Source of the DNA: Flavobacterium sp. | GTDB taxonomy: Bacteria > Bacteroidota > Bacteroidia > Flavobacteriales > Flavobacteriaceae | Reading direction: 5' to 3' | Length of the DNA: 64,000 nt | NCBI RefSeq assembly: GCF_027490375.1 | Contig: NZ_JAIXYH010000083.1 | Span: forward strand, 1-64,000 | Shown here: positions 55,879 through 64,000 of the stretch, one piece after another | Numbering within the stretch: position 1 is the first letter of the stretch | Layout of the letters: each line of letters begins with the position of its first letter | Translations under genes and position numbers: made by a program | Notes under the pieces: model-generated | What the model was told of the DNA's origin: nothing | Seen by the model: only the letters and a program-made list of their open reading frames with translations | Databases searched by the model: none

Positions 55879-56775
55879 ATGAAAGAGTTTATCATAAAAA
55901 CAATAAAGTTTGGAATAGTACCTGCAATCTTCTATGTGCTGTTTTGCTTATTTGCCGTACCCAAGCTACTCGAGGCTAAAATGGGGCCAAATATTCAACA
56001 GCAGCTGCAGTTTTCTTTTCAAAAGGCAAAAGAGCGCGAGTATCAACAGCTAGTACTGGGAAATTCACGCATGTTTTGCGGCGTTAATCCAGACCTGTTT
56101 TCAACAAAGACTTTTAATTTCTCACACAACAACGATTCGTATAATCAACTGTACTACAAGCTTTTATATGTTGAAAAACAAGGTAAAAAAGTTAATTCGG
56201 TAGTTCTAGGAGTCGATTATTTTCAATTCGGGATTTTTTCAGATACACGTAATTACGTATATGGCGATTTCTTGGGCACCGATTATCTTAAAGATTATAA
56301 GCCAAAAAATTACAAAATCTGGTACTATGTCGATTTACTTCATCCCAGCAAAATCAGAAAATTGATTTTTGACGATAAAGAAAAACACGGTCTGAAAGAA
56401 AACGGACAGTACATCCGTTTAGGAACGCCAGAAAAAGAAGGTTTTGAAAAGCGGGAATTTAAAATCGATGAAAGACAATTGATGTATTTCAATAAAATCT
56501 TGCAATACTGCAAAGAAAAATCAATAACCGTTTACCTGGCAATGCCTCCTTTACGTGATGTTGAATATAAGCTTTACACTAAAAATGAGCTAGAACAATT
56601 TGATGAAATTATTCAAAATGCAGTGGACAATAAAACGGTGTTTTTCTTTGATTTTTCTCGTTCGCCCGACTACAATGTAAATGATTTTATCGACTTCACG
56701 CACCTTAATCAGATCGCAGCAGACCGATTCTCAAAAGCTGTCAATGAACTGATTAATCAAACCAAAAACAAATGA
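55879..56775 (+). CDS. SGNH-like/DltD-like partner of the MBOAT protein
   Basis: 298 residues. One N-terminal membrane helix (about 8-30), then periplasmic. LVLGNSRMFCGVNPDLF carries the Ser of block I (GNSR), and DFIDFTHLNQIAADRF carries an Asp-x-x-His pair, the arrangement seen in AlgJ/DltD/SGNH acyltransferases. It probably completes acetyl transfer onto the chain. It overlaps the CutC gene (ATGA). The family is recognised by motif order and context. Confidence 0.72.
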   Translation: MKEFIIKTIKFGIVPAIFYVLFCLFAVPKLLEAKMGPNIQQQLQFSFQKAKEREYQQLVLGNSRMFCGVNPDLFSTKTFNFSHNNDSYNQLYYKLLYVEKQGKKVNSVVLGVDYFQFGIFSDTRNYVYGDFLGTDYLKDYKPKNYKIWYYVDLLHPSKIRKLIFDDKEKHGLKENGQYIRLGTPEKEGFEKREFKIDERQLMYFNKILQYCKEKSITVYLAMPPLRDVEYKLYTKNELEQFDEIIQNAVDNKTVFFFDFSRSPDYNVNDFIDFTHLNQIAADRFSKAVNELINQTKNK

Positions 56776-57464
56776 TTTTTGAAGTTGTATTAGAGACGCT
56801 AGACGAACTAAAGGCTGTGGAATCCTTTCCCGTAAAGCGGGTAGAACTTTGTGCTGCTCTTGAAGTAGGCGGACTTACCCCTAGCTTACGGCTCGCAGAA
56901 ACAGTGATCCAAAATTCGTCGAAAGAAATTCACGTAATGCTACGGATTCGGGCAGGCGATTTCGACTATTCCGATCGCGAAATCGATGTGATGATTAAAG
57001 ACTTGGAAGATTTTGCGAGGGTGGGAGCAAAGGGGGTTGTGTTTGGATTTCTTTCTGATAATAATGTCAATATCACTGCTTCAAGAAAACTGATCGAGAG
57101 AGCGAATTTTTTCGGATTAGAAACCACCTTTCACAGGGCCCTTGATGGTTGTACGGACTATCTAGTTGGTTTGGACGATGTAATAGAACTAGGATGTACC
57201 CGAATTTTAACCTCCGGCGGTTTTGCAAATGTTAGTGAAGGAAAGGAAGCCTTGGTTAAATTGGAAAATTCTGTAGGTTCTCGTATTCAGGTAATGCCTG
57301 GAGGTGGTGTTACTCCTGAGTTGGCAAGGTATTTCTATGAGAATAACCTAAATCACCTTCATTTTAATATAAAAAAGCCAATTGAGGTTGAAAACCATAC
57401 TGCATTTGGAAACAAGTACACTATTGATGTTGAAAAACTTACTGAAATCTGCAGATTAAAATAG
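56772..57464 (+). CDS. cutC: CutC family TIM-barrel protein
   Basis: 230 residues. VKRVELCAALEVGGLTPS near residue 23, VMLRIRAGDFDYS, GAKGVVFGFL, TTFHRALDGCTD, ILTSGGFANVSEG and VMPGGGVTPELA follow CutC through the barrel. CutC was first linked to copper tolerance but its biochemical role is uncertain. Its position inside a polysaccharide operon, overlapping the SGNH-like gene by 4 bp, is odd and hints at a sugar-related role or chance insertion. Confidence 0.88.
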   Translation: MIFEVVLETLDELKAVESFPVKRVELCAALEVGGLTPSLRLAETVIQNSSKEIHVMLRIRAGDFDYSDREIDVMIKDLEDFARVGAKGVVFGFLSDNNVNITASRKLIERANFFGLETTFHRALDGCTDYLVGLDDVIELGCTRILTSGGFANVSEGKEALVKLENSVGSRIQVMPGGGVTPELARYFYENNLNHLHFNIKKPIEVENHTAFGNKYTIDVEKLTEICRLK

Positions 57465-57467
57465 CAA

Positions 57468-58202
57468 TTGATACTTCTAAGTTCCATATCAATTCTTCTA
57501 GTAATCGCCATTTTAGGCTTAGTTTTCCATTATAAAAAAAAGAGAAAGTCAAGTTTTTTTTGTTTCGGATTTCTCGCCTTTTACTTTTTAATAGTTGCCG
57601 TATCGCCCATTCCACAACTATTAATTCATAGTATTGAGAAACCTTTTTACAATTCAGATATAGACTTTGCCAAAGCAAAATATATCTTGGTTTTGGGTGC
57701 TGGTTATACAGACGATGCAAAGTTGAATGATTTACAAAAGTTATCTTCTGCGGGTGCTGCAAGGCTTACCCAAGCCGTTCTTTTGAAAAGTAAAAACCCT
57801 CATTTAAAACTAATACTTTCCGGAAAGTCAAAAAATCAGCAATACAGCGTGGCCGAAGCGATGGCGAGGGCCGCAATTAAATTTGGAATTCCCTCAAAGG
57901 ATATCATAAAGTTTCACCAAACTAAAAACACCTACGAAGAGGCACTACAGTATAAATCATATTTTAAGGACAAGGAGGTTATCGTTGTTAGTAGTGCAAG
58001 CCATCTTAAAAGAGCAAATGAGATTTTTACCTATCTAAAAGTTAATCATCAAGTTTATGCAGCCGATTTTTCCGTTAAGGAAAGTCCCGACTTATCCAAC
58101 TACAATTTCAAACCTTCAAGCAGCAAAATGGAATTGATGGATTGTTATGTGCACGAATTGCTTGGAACCTTGTATTTTCGTTATTTCCTTAAGCAATCAT
58201 GA
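57468..58202 (+). CDS. YdcF/ElyC-like DUF218 membrane protein
   Basis: 244 residues from a TTG start at 57468, three bases after cutC; no ATG is available nearby. Two N-terminal membrane helices, then a DUF218 domain: KYILVLGAGYTDD, SSAGAARLTQAVLL, KLILSGKSKNQQYSVAEAM, NTYEEALQY and VSSASHLKRANEIF. ElyC/SanA-type proteins affect envelope and undecaprenyl-linked glycan metabolism. A role in recycling or controlling lipid carrier use here is plausible. It overlaps the following transferase (ATGA). Confidence 0.82.
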   Translation: MILLSSISILLVIAILGLVFHYKKKRKSSFFCFGFLAFYFLIVAVSPIPQLLIHSIEKPFYNSDIDFAKAKYILVLGAGYTDDAKLNDLQKLSSAGAARLTQAVLLKSKNPHLKLILSGKSKNQQYSVAEAMARAAIKFGIPSKDIIKFHQTKNTYEEALQYKSYFKDKEVIVVSSASHLKRANEIFTYLKVNHQVYAADFSVKESPDLSNYNFKPSSSKMELMDCYVHELLGTLYFRYFLKQS

Positions 58203-58813
58203 AGCGATTTTTTGATCTTTTAATTTCTATAGTAGCAATTATCACCCTGGCTCCAGTATTACTTGTGATTGCTCTTTGGATTGTGGTGGATAGCGGACTT
58301 CCTTTTTATTTTAAACACAGGAGAATCGGCAAAAATGGTGTGTCTTTCAATATGTATAAGTTTCGAACTATGTACAACAATAGTGAAGATGTGAAAGGAA
58401 TCACTTTAGGGAAAATTGATCAACGAATTACATTTATTGGTCGATATCTTCGCAGATATAAACTCGACGAGCTTCCTCAATTGATTAACATTTTGAGGAA
58501 TGAAATGTCGTTGGTTGGTTATCGCCCTCAAGTTCCATACTATGTAGAAAAATTTAAAGAATTATATACGCCTTTGCTGCAGCACAAGCCAGGTATTGTA
58601 AGTACTGCCGCAATTCAGTATCGGAACGAAGAAAATTTGTTAGCAGAACAGCAAAATCCAGAGTTGTACTTCGAAAAAGTACTTATTCCTAAAAAGTGTG
58701 AGCTAGATAAATTAGATATGGAAAGGCTTACAGTTAAGAAGTATTTATCGCTTCTTATCTATTTCTTTTTTTCATATTTCTTAACACCAAAGGAAAATCA
58801 AAAACATTTTTAG
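58199..58813 (+). CDS. Initiating phosphoglycosyltransferase 2 (PglC-like sugar transferase)
   Basis: 204 residues. Hydrophobic helix at about 8-32, YKFRTMYNNSEDV, RRYKLDELPQLINI, NEMSLVGYRPQVPY and KPGIVSTAAI. It is a second monotopic sugar-phosphate transferase in the same locus, with an additional C-terminal hydrophobic stretch (YLSLLIYFFFSYFL). Directly followed by PglE- and PglF-like genes, so its donor may be UDP-diNAc-bacillosamine or a similar amino sugar. Confidence 0.92.
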   Translation: MKRFFDLLISIVAIITLAPVLLVIALWIVVDSGLPFYFKHRRIGKNGVSFNMYKFRTMYNNSEDVKGITLGKIDQRITFIGRYLRRYKLDELPQLINILRNEMSLVGYRPQVPYYVEKFKELYTPLLQHKPGIVSTAAIQYRNEENLLAEQQNPELYFEKVLIPKKCELDKLDMERLTVKKYLSLLIYFFFSYFLTPKENQKHF

Positions 58814-58841
58814 TACATTGTCAAAAAAAAGCCACAAAACT

Positions 58842-59981
58842 ATGCAGTCAAAAATTTGGTTATCTTCTCCTCATATGGGTGGAAATGAAATTAGTTATGT
58901 TAACCATGCATTTGAAACGAATTGGATCGCGCCATTAGGGCCACATGTAGTTGGCTTTGAAAGAGATATAAAAGATTTTTTACAGACTAATAAAGAAGTT
59001 GCAGCATTGAGCTCGGGTACTGCTGCGATACATCTGGCATTGGTAATGTTGGGGGTAAGCGCCGGAGATGAAGTTATTTGTCAGAGTATGACGTTTTCTG
59101 CCTCAGCAAATCCAATTCTATATCAGGGAGCTACCCCTGTATTTGTTGATAGTGAGCCCCAAACCTGGAATATATGTCCAGAAGAAACGCTCAGAGCTAT
59201 TGAAGATGGAATAAAACGAAACAAAAAACCAAAGGCGATTATTGCTGTGCATTTGTATGGTGTTCCGTTTCAGGTGGATAGGCTTCGAGAAATATCCAAT
59301 CACTACAATATTCCGATTATTGAAGACAGCGCCGAAGCACTTGGGAGTACTTATAAAGGCTTGCAGTGTGGAACATTTGGCGACTTTGGCGTGCTGTCAT
59401 TCAATGGAAATAAAATTATAACAACTTCTGGAGGCGGCGCATTGGTGTGCCCTTCGGTTGAAGCTAAAGAAAAGGTCGTTTTCTATGCAACACAATCTAG
59501 AGATCCTCAGCCGCATTATCAGCACTCGCATATTGGTTACAACTACCGGCTAAGTAACGTTAGTGCTGGAATAGGAAGAGGGCAGATGGAAGTTTTGGCA
59601 GATCGGGTTGCAGCCCGTCGTGCAATGCATGAGTTTTATGTAGACCTTTTTAAAGATATTCATGGTGTAACTGTCTTTTCTGCAGACGAATCCGTTTCAG
59701 TACCAAACTATTGGCTCTCTTCAATTCTAATCGATGCTGATAAAACGGGTGGTAAAACACGCGAAGATCTTCGGTTGTTTCTAGATGCCTTACAAATTGA
59801 GTCGCGTCCGCTTTGGAAACCCATGCATTTACAACCTATTTTTGCCTCTTATTCGTTTTTTGGTTCGGGTGTTTCAGAAAAATTGTTTGAAGATGGTCTT
59901 TGTCTACCATCAGGTTCAAACCTTAGTGATGAAGAGAAAGGACGTATTTCAGCCGCGATTACTACATTCTTTTCAAACTAA
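58842..59981 (+). CDS. DegT/DnrJ/EryC1/StrS-type sugar aminotransferase (PglE-like)
   Basis: 379 residues from ATG 58842; an upstream TTG at 58818 is rejected since IWLSSPHMGGNE is the usual N-terminus. PLP Lys191 in FNGNKIITTSGGG, ALSSGTAAIHLAL, DSAEALGSTYKG and YNYRLSNVSAGIGRGQ. It transfers an amino group to a 4-keto-6-deoxy sugar, probably the product of the PglF-like gene downstream. The expected PglD-like acetyltransferase is absent next door; the gene at 35497 might serve. Confidence 0.92.
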   Translation: MQSKIWLSSPHMGGNEISYVNHAFETNWIAPLGPHVVGFERDIKDFLQTNKEVAALSSGTAAIHLALVMLGVSAGDEVICQSMTFSASANPILYQGATPVFVDSEPQTWNICPEETLRAIEDGIKRNKKPKAIIAVHLYGVPFQVDRLREISNHYNIPIIEDSAEALGSTYKGLQCGTFGDFGVLSFNGNKIITTSGGGALVCPSVEAKEKVVFYATQSRDPQPHYQHSHIGYNYRLSNVSAGIGRGQMEVLADRVAARRAMHEFYVDLFKDIHGVTVFSADESVSVPNYWLSSILIDADKTGGKTREDLRLFLDALQIESRPLWKPMHLQPIFASYSFFGSGVSEKLFEDGLCLPSGSNLSDEEKGRISAAITTFFSN

Positions 59982-59999
59982 AATAGATAAGCAAGTTAT

Positions 60000-61931
60000 A
60001 TGAAAAAGCATTTTTTTGATAGGCTGTTGTCTATGCAACGATTACGAGATTTAAGCTATCTCCCACGTTGGATTGTTCTCTTGTTGGATATGCTTATCGT
60101 ATTAGTGTCGGCAGCTTTTACCTACATTATGCTCATTAAAATGGAGCGTAATTATGTACACCAAGCCTTTCTTCCGGTGATTGTATTGGGGTTTTTACTG
60201 CTAAATTTGTTTTTCTTTTGGATCTTCAGGACATATTCCGGGATAATACGGCACTCTTCTTTTATTGATGCAGTAAAACTATTTATAGCTCTGTTTTTGA
60301 CTTTAGTTACTCTAGTAGTTTTAAATATTTTTTGCGATGTAGTTTTTGGACAAAAAATCTTCATGAATGCCGGATTGTTTATAAACTTTATATTCACTTT
60401 TTCGGGACTTTTACTTTATCGCATAATAGTAAAACAAACTTTCGAGTTGTACTTGTCGGAAACTAAAGAAGGCGACTTAACCAAGACTGTGATTTTCGGC
60501 GCCGACGCTAATGCACTAAGTGTTGCAGCAGCTTTGCGTTATGAAAAACCACAGCGGTTTCGAGTGGTTGCATTTATCGATAAAGAGGATAGCAATAGCT
60601 CTAAGCGTATCATGAACCTGCCCATTATTAGTTTGAATAGAAAAATCACTACAATCATGAGATCATTGGATGTAGAAGGGCTAATTCTTGCTGATAAAGG
60701 GCTTACCAAAGATGAAAAAATAGCTATCGTTGATGAATGTTTAGATTATAATTATAAAGTCTTTACAATGCCAGCTATTTCAGATTGGGAAGACAAAAAA
60801 GAGATTTCTAAAAAAATTAAAAGCCTTCAGATTCAAGATTTGCTTGAAAGAAAGCCAATAGTTCTCGATTCGGAGAAAATTGCAAACCAACTTGCAGGAA
60901 AATGTGTCTTGATTACGGGAGCAGCGGGGTCTATTGGAAGTGAAATTACGCGACAGGTCCTAAAGTTTGCTCCCAAAAAAGTTATACTTCTCGATCAAGC
61001 TGAAACGCCTTTGCATAATTTAAGCCTTGAATTACGAGGAATTGAAGGTTCCGATGATATATTTTGTGCTATTGCCGATGTTCGAGATCAAAAAGCGATG
61101 CTTCGGATTTTTCAAAGCCACCAACCCGATGTTGTTTACCATGCGGCAGCTTACAAGCACGTACCTCTGATGGAAGGAAATCCCTCGCAGGCAATTATGG
61201 TAAATGTGCTGGGAACCAAAAACGTTGCCGATTTATGTGTTGAGTTTAACATTGAATCTATGGTAATGGTTTCCACAGACAAAGCCGTAAATCCGAGTAA
61301 TGTAATGGGTGCAAGTAAACGCATAGCCGAGATGTATGTTCAGTCGTTGTACAATTCGATTTATCAAAATAGTGATCGTAGAAAAGTACGTTTCATAACT
61401 ACAAGATTTGGAAATGTTTTAGGAAGTAATGGTTCTGTTGTGCCATTATTTACTAGCCAAATTGAACAAGGTGGTCCGATAACAATTACCCACCCAGATA
61501 TTATCCGTTATTTCATGACAATTCCAGAAGCTTGCCAACTCGTTTTGGAAGCTGGAGCTATGGGGAACGGTGGTGAGATTTTCATCTTCGATATGGGGAA
61601 ACCCGTCAAAATTATTGATTTAGCACGAAAAATGATAAGACTGGCAGGCTACGTGCCTGACGAAGATATAAAGATTAAAATAGTTGGACTTCGTCCGGGA
61701 GAAAAGCTGTACGAAGAACTTCTAAATGATGGATCAAAAACGCTGCCTACACATCATGAGAAAATAATGGTAGCTTCCGAAACAACGTCTGATTTTGAGA
61801 AATTAGAAAGCCACATAAGTGAATTGGTTAATCTTTCTATATTTTCCGAAAGAAATGAAATTGTGAAAAAAATGAAGTTAATTGTGCCTGAATTTAAGAG
61901 TATGAATTCGGAATACAAGGCGCTTGATTAA
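60000..61931 (+). CDS. Membrane UDP-GlcNAc 4,6-dehydratase (WbpM/PglF/CapD-like)
   Basis: 643 residues. Four N-terminal membrane helices (about 22-145), a CoA-binding-like domain (about 155-285) and a C-terminal extended SDR with TGAAGSIGSEITRQ (about 304), YHAAAYKHVPLMEGNP, SMVMVSTDKAVNPSNVMGAS and TTRFGNVLGSNGSVVPLF. It makes UDP-4-keto-6-deoxy-HexNAc for the aminotransferase upstream. It ends the co-directional run before a new promoter. Confidence 0.94.
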   Translation: MKKHFFDRLLSMQRLRDLSYLPRWIVLLLDMLIVLVSAAFTYIMLIKMERNYVHQAFLPVIVLGFLLLNLFFFWIFRTYSGIIRHSSFIDAVKLFIALFLTLVTLVVLNIFCDVVFGQKIFMNAGLFINFIFTFSGLLLYRIIVKQTFELYLSETKEGDLTKTVIFGADANALSVAAALRYEKPQRFRVVAFIDKEDSNSSKRIMNLPIISLNRKITTIMRSLDVEGLILADKGLTKDEKIAIVDECLDYNYKVFTMPAISDWEDKKEISKKIKSLQIQDLLERKPIVLDSEKIANQLAGKCVLITGAAGSIGSEITRQVLKFAPKKVILLDQAETPLHNLSLELRGIEGSDDIFCAIADVRDQKAMLRIFQSHQPDVVYHAAAYKHVPLMEGNPSQAIMVNVLGTKNVADLCVEFNIESMVMVSTDKAVNPSNVMGASKRIAEMYVQSLYNSIYQNSDRRKVRFITTRFGNVLGSNGSVVPLFTSQIEQGGPITITHPDIIRYFMTIPEACQLVLEAGAMGNGGEIFIFDMGKPVKIIDLARKMIRLAGYVPDEDIKIKIVGLRPGEKLYEELLNDGSKTLPTHHEKIMVASETTSDFEKLESHISELVNLSIFSERNEIVKKMKLIVPEFKSMNSEYKALD

Positions 61932-61949
61932 CTATTCAATTTAAAACTT

Positions 61950-61973
61950 CTTAAATAATTAAGCTTATATTTG
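61950..61973 (+). promoter_or_regulatory. Promoter of the second Wza/Wzc pair with small dyad
   Basis: TATATTTG at 61966-61973 lies 18 bp before the ATG at 61991. Just upstream is a perfect dyad CTTAA-ATAA-TTAAG (61950-61963). Confidence 0.5.
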
Positions 61974-61990
61974 TCCCAAGTTTACTGACT

Positions 61991-62758
61991 ATGAAGAGAT
62001 TTTTTGTTCTAATTTGCGGTCTTTTAATTGCAACATCGTGCGCTCCCAAAAAAAACCTGATATATATGCAGAATATAGATCAGACCTTGTCACAACAACA
62101 GAACTCAGATTTCCAGCCAGTTATACAGCCTGACGACCTGCTTTTAATAATTATTTCTGGTGATAATCCTGAAACGTCAGCTCCTTTCAACTTAACGACT
62201 TATGCAGGTATCGATAACTCTTCCGAAACTGCGCAGGGAGGTATTCGATTTCAATCCTACTTAGTAAATGCAGAAGGGGCAATAGATATGCCGATATTAG
62301 GGCGAGTTGTTTTAGGAGGCTTAAATAAGTTACAAGCAATCGAAAAAATCAAATCCTTACTCAAGGAATATATTACAAATCCCATTATTAATTTCAGAAT
62401 AATAAATTATAAAGTCTCTGTTTTGGGTGAAGTGGCCAGTCCTGGAACTTTTCAATTACAAACTGAACGGATTACACTACCAGAAGCTATAAGTCGTGCG
62501 GGTGACTTAACTATTTACGGAGATCGTAAAAACGTGCTCGTTATTCGAGAAGAAAATGGTAAGAAAGTTTACAAGTACATAGATTTAACAAACGCAGACT
62601 TCATAAACTCACCCTATTACTACTTAGATCAGAACGATGTGGTTTATGTTAATCCAAATAAGACAAAAATTAATTCATCGGTAATCGGGCCTAATGTAAC
62701 TGTCGGAATTTCCGCTGTGTCCTTGTTAATCACTATAATAGCGCTTCTATCTAGATAA
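61991..62758 (+). CDS. Wza-like polysaccharide export lipoprotein (copy 2)
   Basis: 255 residues, lipobox ATSC with Cys17. Poly_export domain (about 45-125; IQPDDLLLIIISGDNPET, EGAIDMPILGRVVLGGL), SLBB domain (about 133-215; VLGEVASPGTFQLQ, GDRKNVLVIREE) and a C-terminal hydrophobic helix (about 232-252). Same layout as copy 1 at 25682 but clearly diverged. It belongs with the truncated Wzc copy downstream. Confidence 0.93.
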   Translation: MKRFFVLICGLLIATSCAPKKNLIYMQNIDQTLSQQQNSDFQPVIQPDDLLLIIISGDNPETSAPFNLTTYAGIDNSSETAQGGIRFQSYLVNAEGAIDMPILGRVVLGGLNKLQAIEKIKSLLKEYITNPIINFRIINYKVSVLGEVASPGTFQLQTERITLPEAISRAGDLTIYGDRKNVLVIREENGKKVYKYIDLTNADFINSPYYYLDQNDVVYVNPNKTKINSSVIGPNVTVGISAVSLLITIIALLSR

Positions 62759-62763
62759 ATTGT

Positions 62764-64000
62764 ATGCAAATCAGCAAAGAAAACTTAAATAATCAAGCTC
62801 AACAAAAACTGAAAGAGCAAATCTTCAGGTACGTTTTCCATTGGAAATGGTTTGTACTAACCGCAATAATTGGTTTTTTTATTGCATACGCTATTTTGCG
62901 TTATTCAGTCCCAGTATATAAAGTAGAAGCAACCTTGTTAATTAAAGACGATAAGAAAGGCGGCGTATTATCAGAAGCATTATCTTTTAGTGACTTAGGG
63001 CTAGGAATCGCTAAAAGCAATGTGGATAATGAGATTGAAGTTCTGAAATCTAGAACGATAATCGGAAGTGTTATCGATAAACTTTCTTTCAATGTTCGGT
63101 ATTTTAACGAAGGAAATTTAAAAACGGCTGAAGTTTATGAAAATCCAGCATTTTCAATCACATTTTTGGATAAATCAGCAGCATTTCAAGAAATTGATAC
63201 CGTTTTTACAATTAACGAAGTATCTAACGGAAAGTTTGAATTGTTTGATTCAGAAGAGATAAAGAAAGGAAAATATAGCTTTGGACAAATTGTAAATTCA
63301 AATTTTGGAAAATTCGTAGTTACAAGAAATTTAGCAAATAGAGAGAGCTCTATTAAGCGAGTAATTGTAAAGTTAACTTCAAGAGAAAAGTGCATTGATA
63401 TTTATCAAAGTAAGTTAAAGGTTGAACTAGCAAATGATATGGCAAGTTCGGTTTTAAAACTTTCTACGAGTGAATCGATAAAGAAAAAAGGAATCGACTT
63501 TCTAAATGAAATTATAAAACAATATCAGCTCGATGCTATCGAAGATAAGAACTTGGTGAGCAGAAGAACACAAGCTTTCATAAACGAAAGATTGAAGAAT
63601 ATCTCGAAAGAACTTGATACTGTAGAAACCGATTTTGAGAGTTTTAAGAGTTCAAATAAAATTCTAGACATGACTTCAGAGGCTCTAGTATTCGCGCAAA
63701 AAGCTTCTGAATATGAAAAGCAACTCGTCGAAAACGCTACACAAATCAACATCGTTGATTACCTACTTTCGTACGTAAACAAAATCTCTCCTTCGGATGT
63801 AATCCCAACAAATTTACTTCTCGATCAATCTGCATCCGTTTTAATACTTACTTACAATGAAAAACAAAATACTTTAAGTAAACTCAAAAACGGAAGTACA
63901 GAGAAAAACATCGCGATCACCAATCGCGAAAAGGAATTAGAGAATTTGAGATTAAGTATTGTAAAGACATTAAAAAATCTAAAAAGCACACTTCAGATAC
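62764..64000 (+). CDS. Wzc-like chain-length regulator/kinase (copy 2), 3' end outside window
   Basis: 412 codons seen from ATG 62764, no stop before the edge. Wzz domain with membrane helix at about 25-48 (WKWFVLTAIIGFFIAYAIL), VEATLLIKDDKKGG, NVDNEIEVLKSRTIIGSVI and a long coiled-coil region from about 265. The kinase part lies outside. It starts five bases after the Wza copy. A BY-kinase is likely but not visible. Confidence 0.88.
   Translation, partial: MQISKENLNNQAQQKLKEQIFRYVFHWKWFVLTAIIGFFIAYAILRYSVPVYKVEATLLIKDDKKGGVLSEALSFSDLGLGIAKSNVDNEIEVLKSRTIIGSVIDKLSFNVRYFNEGNLKTAEVYENPAFSITFLDKSAAFQEIDTVFTINEVSNGKFELFDSEEIKKGKYSFGQIVNSNFGKFVVTRNLANRESSIKRVIVKLTSREKCIDIYQSKLKVELANDMASSVLKLSTSESIKKKGIDFLNEIIKQYQLDAIEDKNLVSRRTQAFINERLKNISKELDTVETDFESFKSSNKILDMTSEALVFAQKASEYEKQLVENATQINIVDYLLSYVNKISPSDVIPTNLLLDQSASVLILTYNEKQNTLSKLKNGSTEKNIAITNREKELENLRLSIVKTLKNLKSTLQI

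Noticed and set aside
1..64000. tRNA or rRNA genes, self-splicing introns, insertion sequences with transposase
   Set aside because: None was seen in the intergenic stretches; no transposase-like ORF was found on either strand.

Overview
The window looks like a chromosomal piece of a Flavobacteriia-type Bacteroidota. The evidence is TATATTTG-type (TAnnTTTG) -7 promoter elements instead of Shine-Dalgarno/-35 signals, a secreted M43 metalloprotease with Flavobacteria-like C-terminal sequence, an HmuY-type heme lipoprotein, DUF-type Bacteroidota proteins and a Wza/Wzc exopolysaccharide locus. I cannot name a genus.

Region 1 (1-7.5 kb): a truncated M43 (pappalysin-type) protease and a DUF6607-like protein on the minus strand, then a plus-strand heme-acquisition operon (TonB-dependent receptor, HmuY lipoprotein, DoxX-like membrane protein) ending at a clear terminator, and a CoA-binding protein.

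Region 2 (7.5-23.4 kb) is an accessory island. It opens with 55 uninterrupted heptamer repeats. It carries a Fic protein with its own inhibitory motif, a stand-alone polyvalent-type kinase, a complete type I restriction-modification locus in the order hsdM-hsdS-prrC-hsdR, a conserved unknown protein, an HTH/coiled-coil protein with repeated upstream half-sites, and a Crp-SRPBCC-SDR-SDR cluster. Variants of one modular intergenic element recur after nearly every cargo unit, always in the same orientation, so the island resembles a cassette array without a visible integrase. The hsdS gene has two contingency features: four copies of a 12-bp TAEL-coding repeat and a G9 tract whose +1 and -1 frames both stop at once. 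The gene between hsdS and hsdR is a PrrC-type anticodon nuclease with the R-E-H triad at the expected spacing. A phase-variable specificity subunit beside a restriction-linked suicide RNase is the most interesting system here.

Region 3 (23.4-64 kb): a sodium:solute symporter (minus) and recR (plus), then about 38 kb of co-directional, often overlapping exopolysaccharide genes. It starts with a Wza/Wzc pair and ends with a second Wza/Wzc pair cut by the window edge. Between them are enzymes for UDP-HexNAc uronate, UDP-glucuronate/galacturonate, a dTDP-4-keto-6-deoxy sugar, a PglF/PglE-like amino sugar and a nonulosonic acid; an ABC-type flippase candidate and an EpsG-like polymerase candidate; several glycosyltransferases; two initiating phosphoglycosyltransferases; and decoration enzymes (AsnB-type amidotransferase, pyruvyltransferase, two deacetylase-like paralogues, CapK-like and ATP-grasp ligases, an MBOAT/SGNH pair). 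The predicted product is a strongly anionic, heavily decorated surface polysaccharide. Oddities are a GT2 fused to a CMP-sugar-synthetase-like domain and a CutC family gene inside the operon.
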